The notes under the pieces: model-generated | The model's database searches: none | What the model saw: only the letters and a program-made list of their open reading frames with translations | What the model was told of the DNA's origin: nothing | In this document: in pieces, positions 1 to 4,987 of the stretch | Position numbering within the stretch: the stretch's first letter is position 1 | Layout: each line of letters opens with the position of its first letter | Assembly (NCBI GenBank): GCA_035570275.1 | Contig: DATMNI010000316.1 | Location: 1-11,207 of the forward strand | Length of the DNA stretch: 11,207 nucleotides | Reading direction: 5' to 3' | DNA from: DATMNI01 sp035570275 | GTDB lineage: Bacteria; Acidobacteriota; Terriglobia; Bryobacterales; Bryobacteraceae | Translations under genes and position numbers: made by a program

Positions 1-816
1 GCGGAAGGGACGGTCGTGAAGCAGTCCGCCGCCCGTGCCGAGCAGCCCCGAAATACTGTGGATTCTGGTGGTCTCGATGGCTTCCTGGAAGGTCAGCGGC
101 GGCAGAATGCCGGCCAGCCGCTTCGCCAGCATCGTCTTGCCCGAGCCCGGCGGACCGATCATCAGCACGTTGTGCGACCCGGCGGCGGCCACTTCCAACG
201 CCCGCTTGGCCATCGTTTGGCCGCGCACCTCGCGGAAATCCGGCGCCACCGGCGACTCGCGATGCTGGCCGTTGCCGTTCGCCACACATGGGCGGAATTC
301 TTCCGGGCGGTTGAGCATCGCCACCACCTCGGCCAGATAGCGCATGCCATAGACGTTGACGCCCTCCACTACCGCCGCCTCCGACGCGTTTTCGGCTGGA
401 AGGATCAGGTTGGGGATGCCAAGCTCGCGGGCGCACACCGCCACCGAAAGCGCCCCGCGGACCGGGCGGATGGCGCCATCGAGCGAGAGTTCGCCCATCA
501 GGATGTGGCGGTCCAGGGCCTTCACTACGCCCATGGCCCCGAGAATGCCCATCGCCACCGGCAGGTCGAAACCCGCCCCCTCCTTGCGGATGTTGGCGGG
601 GGCAAGGTTGATCGTGAGCGTCTTGTTGGGATAGGCAAATCCGGAGTTGATGAGGGCCGATTTGATGCGCTCCCGGCTTTCGCGCACCGCCACGTCGGGC
701 ATCCCCACCATGCGATTATCGCGCGGCGAACCGTAGGAATACAGATCCACTTCGACATCGATCAGATGGGCATCGATGCCGTAGATGGCGGCGCTTCGAG
801 TCTTAAAGAGTGCCAT
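1..816 (-). CDS. comM: ComM/YifB-type Mg-chelatase-like AAA+ ATPase (3' truncated by window edge)
   Basis: The first 272 codons are present; the reading frame is still open at base 1, so the C-terminal part lies outside. The protein begins MALFKTRSAAIYGIDAHLI, the usual opening of the YifB/ComM family. Residues about 1-170 form the ribosomal-S5-like ChlI domain (motifs SYGSPRDNRMVGMPDVAVRE and TINLAPANIRKEGAGFDLP). A linker with FREVRGQTMAKRALEVAAAG leads into the AAA+ core, with a perfect Walker A GPPGSGKT at residues 221-228, then LAGILPPLTF and a family-typical RPFR at the window edge. Known family members are about 500 residues; ComM is a hexameric helicase that promotes branch migration during natural transformation, while many YifB relatives have no tested role. 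Walker B, the arginine finger and the C-terminal domain cannot be seen. No Shine-Dalgarno precedes the ATG, so the start rests on family alignment. It diverges from the DUF3303 gene. Confidence 0.95.
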   Translation of the reverse strand, partial: MALFKTRSAAIYGIDAHLIDVEVDLYSYGSPRDNRMVGMPDVAVRESRERIKSALINSGFAYPNKTLTINLAPANIRKEGAGFDLPVAMGILGAMGVVKALDRHILMGELSLDGAIRPVRGALSVAVCARELGIPNLILPAENASEAAVVEGVNVYGMRYLAEVVAMLNRPEEFRPCVANGNGQHRESPVAPDFREVRGQTMAKRALEVAAAGSHNVLMIGPPGSGKTMLAKRLAGILPPLTFQEAIETTRIHSISGLLGTGGGLLHDRPFR

Positions 817-907
817 GTTTTGAACGGAGGAAACTTGGACGGATCGAATGATAGTGGGCCGGACGGCGGGGAATTCTCAAAATAATTCCGGGGCTTCGTT
901 CTTCCGT

Positions 908-913
908 TATGTT
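908..913 (+). promoter_or_regulatory. possible -10 box (TATGTT) of the DUF3303-like gene
   Basis: TATGTT lies only 11 bases before the ATG, so a transcript from it would have a leader of a few bases at most. No convincing -35 box is visible and no Shine-Dalgarno is present. This is weak on its own, but similar spacing is seen at two other genes in the window. Confidence 0.25.
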
Positions 914-924
914 ACTTTCGATCC

Positions 925-1197
925 ATGCTCTTCATGGTCGTCGAGCGATTCAAGAACCGCGACGCGAAGGCTCTCTACCGGCGCCTTCGCGACGCCGGCC
1001 GGCAAATGCCCGAAGGATTGAAGTATCTCGATAGCTGGGTGGAACCAAACTTCGATCGCTGTTTCCAACTCATGGAAACCAGCGACCTGCGCCTGCTGCA
1101 AAGCTGGATCCTCTGCTGGAACGATCTCATGGATTTCGAAATCGTTCCCGTGGTTCCCTCCAAAGACACCCGCGAGATCGTAGAGGCGGCGATGTGA
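925..1197 (+). CDS. DUF3303-like small protein
   Basis: A 90-residue cytoplasmic protein starting MLFMVVERFKNRDAKALYRR. The pattern of an N-terminal beta strand (LFMVVERF), then MPEGLKYLDSWVEP, then RCFQLMETSD, then a Trp-rich stretch ending DLMDFEIVPVVPS, matches my memory of the DUF3303 family, small ferredoxin-like alpha/beta proteins of about 80-95 residues with no established function. No signal peptide, membrane segment or catalytic motif is visible. The ATG is the first in frame; there is no Shine-Dalgarno before it, and a TATGTT box 11 bases upstream suggests a very short or absent leader. The gene stands alone: a divergent comM lies on its left and a repeat array and a convergent lipoprotein gene on its right. 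The family call is from memory of the conserved pattern, not from a search. Confidence 0.8.
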   Translation: MLFMVVERFKNRDAKALYRRLRDAGRQMPEGLKYLDSWVEPNFDRCFQLMETSDLRLLQSWILCWNDLMDFEIVPVVPSKDTREIVEAAM

Positions 1198-1213
1198 AAG
1201 AAGCTGTCAGGTA

Positions 1214-1226
1214 TCAGCGTTCAGCT
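1214..1226. repeat. inverted, one-mismatch copy of the 14-bp array unit
   Basis: The 13 bases TCAGCGTTCAGCT read on the other strand as AGCTGAACGCTGA, which matches the array unit AGCTGATCGCTGA except at one position. It sits about 50 bases before the direct array. Together they could fold into a stem between two convergent genes and act as a shared terminator. That role is inference; no T-tract follows. Confidence 0.55.
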
Positions 1227-1276
1227 ATGGACCGCGCCTTCCGGCGCCGACTGAGATCCGCCCCGCGGCTCCGGGA

Positions 1277-1345
1277 GCTGATCGCTGAAAGCTGATCGCT
1301 GAAAGCTGATCGCTGAAAGCTGATCGCTGAAGCTGATCGCTGAAA
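1277..1345. repeat. tandem array, five copies of GCTGATCGCTGAAA
   Basis: Four exact 14-base copies of GCTGATCGCTGAAA and one copy shortened by a single A (the fourth, 1319-1331) lie end to end. The array is between the DUF3303-like gene and the convergent toastrack lipoprotein gene, ending 8 bases before the latter's stop codon. There are no spacers, so it is not a CRISPR. The near-identity of the copies implies recent slippage or unequal exchange. GATC and the near-palindrome AGCGATC occur in every unit. Confidence 0.95.
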
Positions 1346-1353
1346 GCTTTAAA

Positions 1354-2061
1354 TCAATCGGCGATCAGATTGACCGATCCGATCCCGCCGTGCACCTCCA
1401 CGCGAATCTTGACTTTCGATTTGCCCAGCGCGTCGCTCTCCCAGTGGCTGCCCTCTTTTCGCAGCCCGCGCACGTTAATGGCTCCAATCCCACCGCTCGC
1501 CTCCGCCCAGATGCCCAAATCGTTAGGCAGCCGGATGGTGGCCTCGCCCACACCGCCGTTCACGCGAACCTCGTAATCCTGCTTGGGCTTGCCGTGCAGG
1601 TCCAATTGCAGTTTTCCCACGCCCATATCGACCTCCACCGATCGCAGGGTCAGGCTTCCCACGTCCAGGTGCGCGTCTCCGGCGCCGAAGTTCACCTTGA
1701 GATCCATCGGGACTTTATTGTTTAACTGTACGTCCCACCGGTACTTCGTGTTGCCGAGGTGGGCCTGGTGGCTGCTGGGCTGCTCCACGTTCAGAGTCCC
1801 GCGCCCGGCGGCGTGTTCATAACGCACCTTGGGTTTCCAGTCCGCGACGTTAAAGCTGAAATCCGCGCGCATCAGCTTCTGCGAGCCGTCCGTAACGCGC
1901 AATTCGCCGGCCCCCATGTTGAGATTCACCTGGACCGACTCGGAACCATCCAGATCCACCGTGCTGGAGTCGTACTGCAGCGCGCCGGTGTGTCCGCCCT
2001 CGATCACACACCCGCTCAACCACAACGAGCCCGCCAACACGGGCAACAATCTGGCGTTCAT
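1354..2061 (-). CDS. toastrack (LiaF/DUF2154-like) lipoprotein
   Basis: A 235-residue exported lipoprotein. Residues 1-18 form a short lipoprotein signal peptide with lipobox L15-S16-G17-C18, so Cys18 is the predicted lipidated residue. The mature part holds the pattern of the toastrack fold: VQVNLNMGAGELRVTDG near residues 43-60, then repeated short glycine-rich beta turns (NFGAGDAHLDVGSL, VDMGVGKLQLDL, VNGGVGEATIRL, ASGGIGAINVRG, VHGGIGSVNL). Each repeat places a G(A/V/I)G turn before an alternating hydrophobic strand, as in a small beta-solenoid. Related domains occur in LiaF-type cell-envelope stress proteins, usually as a scaffold or sensor; the function here is not known. The start is supported by AGGAG five bases upstream. 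It is transcribed divergently from the DUF1328 gene, sharing a 143-base intergenic region, which fits an envelope-stress theme but does not prove it. Confidence 0.85.
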   Translation of the reverse strand: MNARLLPVLAGSLWLSGCVIEGGHTGALQYDSSTVDLDGSESVQVNLNMGAGELRVTDGSQKLMRADFSFNVADWKPKVRYEHAAGRGTLNVEQPSSHQAHLGNTKYRWDVQLNNKVPMDLKVNFGAGDAHLDVGSLTLRSVEVDMGVGKLQLDLHGKPKQDYEVRVNGGVGEATIRLPNDLGIWAEASGGIGAINVRGLRKEGSHWESDALGKSKVKIRVEVHGGIGSVNLIAD

Positions 2062-2066
2062 GGCAT

Positions 2067-2071
2067 CTCCT
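2067..2071 (-). promoter_or_regulatory. ribosome binding site AGGAG of the toastrack lipoprotein
   Basis: AGGAG on the minus strand lies five bases before the ATG and fixes the start. It is one of only three clear Shine-Dalgarno sequences at correct spacing in this window. Confidence 0.75.
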
Positions 2072-2191
2072 GGTAAGCAGATACGTGCCGGCCTGACCGC
2101 TTGTTCCGGTTAAGGCGCCGATCCGTCGCGCTTTTCACATTGGCTTCCAGCCTGCACTGAAAGATTGCGAGTGCGGTTCACCCGCGCTCCG

Positions 2192-2198
2192 AAAGGAG
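2192..2198 (+). promoter_or_regulatory. ribosome binding site AAAGGAG of the DUF1328 gene
   Basis: AAAGGAG ends six bases before the ATG at 2205. Its strength and spacing are a main reason for accepting this very short gene. Confidence 0.8.
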
Positions 2199-2204
2199 AA
2201 CGAA

Positions 2205-2366
2205 ATGTTGCATTGGTCGTTGATTTTTCTAGTGATTGCACTGATTGCCGGGATTCTCGGCTTCGGTGGGGTCGCGGGAACGGCTGTTGGTATCGCGAAA
2301 ATCCTGTTCTTCGTCTTCTTGATCGTCTGGTTGGTCGCCTTGATCTCTGGCCGGCGTGCAATATAA
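2205..2366 (+). CDS. DUF1328 (YtjA-like) small membrane protein
   Basis: A 53-residue membrane protein starting MLHWSLIFLVIALIAGILGF. It has two hydrophobic segments, about residues 5-24 and 30-47, separated by a glycine-rich turn GGVAGTAVGIAK, and a short basic tail SGRRAI. This is the whole length and layout of the DUF1328/YtjA family (about 50-60 residues: LxWALIFLVIALIAGxLGF, GxAGxAxxIAKILFxxFLVLFLV). Family members are widespread inner-membrane proteins often linked to stress growth, but no mechanism is established. A strong AAAGGAG lies six bases before the ATG. The stop is only 8 bases from the stop of the convergent LPETG-like gene, with no room for a conventional terminator. A longer plus-strand frame of 392 codons runs through the region in another frame and could hide this gene from an automatic annotation. 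Confidence 0.93.
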   Translation: MLHWSLIFLVIALIAGILGFGGVAGTAVGIAKILFFVFLIVWLVALISGRRAI

Positions 2367-2374
2367 GTACCGCG

Positions 2375-2647
2375 CTATTTGCGTCTGACTCGCGCCCCGC
2401 TGCGCTGCCGGATTCGCCCCAAGGCGATGAGTGCGAATCCCGTACCAAAGAGCACCTTGGTCCCGGTTTCCGGCAGCGCGGCCGCAAGCAGCGCGTGATC
2501 CTGCAAGGCGCCCGGGAAGCCTTGGGTGCCGGAGACGCTTTCGATGCCGTAGCACGTATTCCGACTTCCTCCCTCAAACTGCGCGGAGTTCGCCTGCGCT
2601 GCCAGACCAAATGCGCAAAAACAACAGGCCAATATGTACGATTGCAT
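2375..2647 (-). CDS. small secreted protein with LPETG / PEP-CTERM-like C-terminal anchor
   Basis: A 90-residue protein with a signal peptide (MQSYILACCFCAFGLAAQ, cleavage predicted after ANSA, about residue 22), a short soluble part with one cysteine, and a C-terminal tail LPETGTKVLFGTGFALIAL followed by GRIRQR and a basic end. The order motif, hydrophobic stretch, arginine cluster is that of a sorting signal. In Gram-negative bacteria the hydrophobic LFGTGFALIALGRIR pattern is like PEP-CTERM tails recognised by exosortases, with PETGT where PEPGT is common; the LPETG string also equals the sortase motif. Which enzyme would process it cannot be told from the window. The frame extends 14 codons upstream to a TTG, but ATG at 2647 is chosen because the signal peptide begins there. 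No strong Shine-Dalgarno. No sortase or exosortase gene lies nearby. The soluble part matches nothing I recognise. Confidence 0.72.
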   Translation of the reverse strand: MQSYILACCFCAFGLAAQANSAQFEGGSRNTCYGIESVSGTQGFPGALQDHALLAAALPETGTKVLFGTGFALIALGRIRQRSGARVRRK

Positions 2648-2848
2648 ACCTGTAGTATCCGCTCGTCTCCCGATCCTCACCAGTTCCAAGGGTACCGGGC
2701 CGGGTTTGTACTATGCCCAAGTTACAAAAGTAGGGCCCCGCGGAGCCGTCGTGTCAGATGGAGTATTTACTGCATTTCGCGGACCGGCAAGTTTGTCGCC
2801 GGGGCGCTGGTTGTGGCGGACCCCTTTGTGGGGAACGCGGAAGGGCTC

Positions 2849-3706
2849 TCACCGTTCCGGCTGATCGTAACCGTTCAGGCGGCGAAGCCACACGTTGCGG
2901 TAGCGGACGGGGTTCCCGTGGTCTTGCAGGGCCAGGGGTTCCTCAGCGCCGTGCGGTGTGTACCTGGCCACCTGGCGATGCACCATAGTCCCCAGGATCT
3001 CCTTGCGGTGGTGAACCAGCACGCCGTTAAAGAACACCGTGGCGAAGGCCGGGCGCACCAGCTTTTCGCCATCGAACTTGGGAGCTTCGAAAACAATGTC
3101 GTAGGCTTGCCACTCGCCCGGCTTGCGGATAGGGTTGACCAGCGGCGGCCATTGGCCGTAGAGCGCGCCGGCCTGGCCATCGGCATAAGTCAGATCGTTA
3201 TAGGAATCCAGCACTTGAATCTCGTAGCGGTCCATCAGCAGCACGCCGCTGTTGCCGCGCTCCTGGCTGGTGCCCTTGACGTCGGTAGGTTCGGACCACT
3301 CGATGTGCAGTTGGACGTCGCCGAACTTATCGCGCGTCAGTAAGTCACCGCTGCGCGGCACACACTCGAAGTAACCGTTCTCCACTACTTTCCACCTGGC
3401 ATCGACTGGTTTTCCGCCCGGGTTTTGCATCCAGCGCGAGAGATCGTGCCCGTCGAACAGCACGATGGCGTCCGACGGCGCCTCACCCAGGATCTTGCCC
3501 GGCGTCACCGGATTGGGGTGGGGACGGTTCGAGTCGTGCACATGCCAGCGCTGGCCCGGCAGGATGGGTGTGTCGGTGTAACCGGGGCTGGCCTTTTTCG
3601 ATTGCGCCAGGAGCGTGGCGGCCAGGCACAGCGCCAGGCACACGTCGAGGCACACGTCCAGGCATAGGCGGGCCGAGGGAAAGCAAATGGTGTGGCGGAA
3701 ATTCAT
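2849..3706 (-). CDS. secreted DUF1080 protein (3-keto-disaccharide hydrolase family)
   Basis: A 285-residue exported protein. Residues 1-36 are a signal peptide whose hydrophobic part is the four-residue repeat CLDVCLDVCLALCLAA, ending TLLAQ. The DUF1080 domain (PF06439), a concanavalin-like jelly roll, starts near residue 80 with AIVLFDGHDLSRW and shows the family marks GDVQLHIEWSEP, ERGNSGVLLMDRYEIQVLD, GQAGALYGQWPPLVNP, GEWQAYDIVFEAPKF, ATVFFNGVLVHHRKE and the terminal PLALQDHGNPVRYRNVWLR. Family members are periplasmic or surface proteins; some hydrolyse 3-keto-glycosides, and Acidobacteriota and Bacteroidetes carry many paralogues. Substrate cannot be read from the sequence. An upstream ATG at 3748 is in frame, but a TTGTCA/TATGCT promoter overlaps it, so ATG 3706 is preferred. 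It stands alone, divergent from the histidine phosphatase gene. Confidence 0.9.
   Translation of the reverse strand: MNFRHTICFPSARLCLDVCLDVCLALCLAATLLAQSKKASPGYTDTPILPGQRWHVHDSNRPHPNPVTPGKILGEAPSDAIVLFDGHDLSRWMQNPGGKPVDARWKVVENGYFECVPRSGDLLTRDKFGDVQLHIEWSEPTDVKGTSQERGNSGVLLMDRYEIQVLDSYNDLTYADGQAGALYGQWPPLVNPIRKPGEWQAYDIVFEAPKFDGEKLVRPAFATVFFNGVLVHHRKEILGTMVHRQVARYTPHGAEEPLALQDHGNPVRYRNVWLRRLNGYDQPER
3621..3668. repeat. four 12-bp tandem repeats inside the DUF1080 signal peptide
   Basis: Units GCCAGGCACAGC, GCCAGGCACACG, TCGAGGCACACG and TCCAGGCATAGG lie end to end. In the coding frame they make the hydrophobic core of the signal peptide with Cys every fourth residue (CLDV CLDV CLAL CLAA). 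The 12-base period keeps frame, so copy-number change would only lengthen or shorten the export signal. Confidence 0.85.
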
Positions 3707-3719
3707 GGCGATGCTATAC

Positions 3720-3748
3720 AGCATAATGGGGATTTCGAGGCATGACAA
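3720..3748 (-). promoter_or_regulatory. sigma70-like promoter of the DUF1080 gene
   Basis: On the minus strand TTGTCA (3748-3743) and TATGCT (3725-3720) are separated by exactly 17 bases. The -10 box ends 13 bases before ATG 3706, so the transcript leader would be about six bases, with no room for a Shine-Dalgarno. It overlaps the alternative upstream ATG at 3748, which argues against that start. Confidence 0.6.
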
Positions 3749-3773
3749 CCTGACTGGTTACAGACGATGGGGT

Positions 3774-3780
3774 GAGGAGG
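3774..3780 (+). promoter_or_regulatory. ribosome binding site GAGGAGG of the histidine phosphatase
   Basis: GAGGAGG ends nine bases before ATG 3790. It overlaps the alternative GTG at 3772, which therefore cannot use it, and so decides the start. Confidence 0.75.
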
Positions 3781-3789
3781 TTCGGCGGG

Positions 3790-4404
3790 ATGGGCAACGA
3801 TAATGCCAAAAAAGAAATCTGGCTGGTTCGCCATGGCGAGACTGAGTGGAGCCGCTCCGGGGCGCACACCGGCCGTACGGACCTTCCGCTGACGCCCGCC
3901 GGGCGCGAAAACGCCGTGGCGCTGGGCCGGCTTCTGGCAGGCCGCCAGTTCGGCCTGGTGCTGTGCTCGCCCATGCAACGGGCGCGCGACACGTGCCGCC
4001 TGGCCGGGTTCGGGGATCGGGCCCTGACCGAACCCAATCTTCGCGAATGGGACTACGGCGATTTCGAAGGCCGCACCACGCCCGCCATCCGCCAGGAAAT
4101 CCCGGACTGGTCGCTGTGGGTTTCCGGAGTGCCGAATGGCGAGACCATCGACCAGGTGGCGGCACGGGCCGAAGCAGTGATCGCCCGCGCGCTGGCCGCC
4201 GATACCGCGGTCGAAGGCCCGGGCGAATGCAATGTCGCTCTCTTTGCGCACGGTCACATTCTGCGCATTCTCACCGCGCGTTGGCTGGGCTTCGCCGCCG
4301 AGGCGGGCCGGTTTTTCGCGCTCGGAACGGCTTCCATCGGCTCGCTGGGCTACGAGCGCGAAACCCGCGTGATCACCCGTTGGAATCTTTCGATTTCGGC
4401 ATGA
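3790..4404 (+). CDS. histidine phosphatase family protein (phosphoglycerate mutase-like)
   Basis: A 204-residue cytoplasmic phosphatase. The catalytic motif LVRHGET is at residues 12-18, with His15 the nucleophile that becomes phosphorylated and Arg14 its partner. SPMQRARDT (60-68) supplies the second arginine, Arg64; Glu86 in LREWDYGDFEG is the likely acid/base; H154 in FAHGHILRI is the second core histidine. All catalytic positions are intact and the length matches the 200-residue bacterial GpmB/CobC-like members. These enzymes act on phosphosugars, phosphoserine, cobalamin precursors and others, and the substrate cannot be chosen here: no cobalamin or glycolysis gene is near. ATG 3790 is preferred over GTG 3772 because of GAGGAGG nine bases upstream. 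Its last 32 bases overlap the convergent 130-residue gene. It diverges from the DUF1080 gene with an 83-base gap. Confidence 0.93.
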   Translation: MGNDNAKKEIWLVRHGETEWSRSGAHTGRTDLPLTPAGRENAVALGRLLAGRQFGLVLCSPMQRARDTCRLAGFGDRALTEPNLREWDYGDFEGRTTPAIRQEIPDWSLWVSGVPNGETIDQVAARAEAVIARALAADTAVEGPGECNVALFAHGHILRILTARWLGFAAEAGRFFALGTASIGSLGYERETRVITRWNLSISA

Positions 4405-4765
4405 CCAGCCCCACCCGCGTGGCCTTGGCGCCCGCCTGCAGTTTCATGACTTTGGTGACCAGTTGCAGCGACTCCACCGGCGAGATGATGCGCGTAAGGT
4501 TGCGGTCGGCATCCAGGCCGCAGAGAACCGCCAGGCCCCACGACGGCATGATGACGTCCATCACCCTGATTTTTTCAACGCCGTTTTCGAACCAGACCAC
4601 CAGTTCCTCATCTTCCTTGAGGGCCTTCTGCATGGCGCCGATCTGGCCGAGGATGATGGAGCCGACGTTGTCGCCTGGAACCGGCTGAACTGGCGCTGGC
4701 TCCTTGGCGGTGGCCGAAAGGAACGCTTCCTTGGCCAGTTGCTTGGTGAGATCGACTAGAGCCAT
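4373..4765 (-). CDS. unknown 130-residue protein
   Basis: I do not recognise this protein. It starts MALVDLTKQLAKEAFLSATA, an amphipathic helix, followed by a proline-rich linker (EPAPVQPVPGDN), a helix GSIILGQIGAMQKALKEDEE, and an alpha/beta part (ELVVWFENGVEKIRVMDVI, then GLAVLCGLDADRNLTRII, then a basic end RVGLVMPKSKDSNG). No signal peptide, membrane segment or known catalytic motif is visible. It is accepted as a gene because the residue composition and secondary-structure pattern look like a real globular protein, and because the opposite strand in this stretch has only low-complexity shadow frames. The 3' end overlaps the histidine phosphatase by 32 bases. No Shine-Dalgarno is seen before the ATG. 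It could be a scaffold or regulator; that would be a guess. Confidence 0.7.
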   Translation of the reverse strand: MALVDLTKQLAKEAFLSATAKEPAPVQPVPGDNVGSIILGQIGAMQKALKEDEELVVWFENGVEKIRVMDVIMPSWGLAVLCGLDADRNLTRIISPVESLQLVTKVMKLQAGAKATRVGLVMPKSKDSNG

Positions 4766-4846
4766 CTGGAGTGATGCTACCAGGAATGCGCGGCCGTGTC
4801 ATGAGCGGGCAGGCTGTCCCGCAATCGAACAGTAGCCACACTCTAC

Positions 4847-4916
4847 GTGGCCGGTGGCCGGTGGCCAGTGGCCGGTGTTTGTGTTATCTGGCCACCGGTC
4901 ACCGGCCACCGGCCAC
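4847..4916. repeat. long GGCCGGTG-type inverted repeat upstream of the ADOP gene
   Basis: Two perfect 17-base arms, GTGGCCGGTGGCCGGTG at 4847-4863 and its reverse complement at 4900-4916, enclose an inner imperfect stem (GCCAGTGGCCGG against CCGGTGGCCAG) and a loop rich in T and G. The predicted hairpin is about 29 base pairs with very high GC. Each arm is itself made of repeated GGCCGGT/GGCCAGT units. It lies between two divergent genes, 71 bases before the permease ATG. A T-tract does not follow, so it is not a standard terminator; a mobile palindromic repeat is more likely. Confidence 0.9.
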
Positions 4917-4987
4917 TGCTTTACGGTTCCCGTCAGGTCAGGCAACGGTCGCTGCTAAGCTGGCACCCGGCGTGCTGTTGTCCGGCC

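Noticed and set aside
16..885. 289-codon plus-strand frame
   Set aside because: It lies antisense to the well-supported comM frame, is rich in His, Arg and Ala with no recognisable motif, and is a high-GC shadow.
1277..1345. CRISPR array or replication iterons
   Set aside because: Copies are only 14 bases, directly abutting with no spacers, and there is no cas, rep or dnaA gene nearby.
2820..2840. Hairpin CCCC-TTTGT-GGGG as terminator for the DUF1080 gene
   Set aside because: Only a four-base-pair stem, and no T-tract on the minus strand.
2690..2848. Promoter for the LPETG-like gene in the gap behind the DUF1080 gene
   Set aside because: Some TTGTAA and TACTAC-like words occur, but none pair at acceptable spacing.
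2165..3343. 392-codon plus-strand frame
   Set aside because: It covers DUF1328 in another frame and is antisense to two genes with clear signal peptides and domain motifs; its own translation has no family pattern.
4847..4987. N-terminal extension of the permease
   Set aside because: The extra 47 codons run through the GGCCGGTG inverted repeat; ADOP proteins begin at MVFWNDVRFALRQ.
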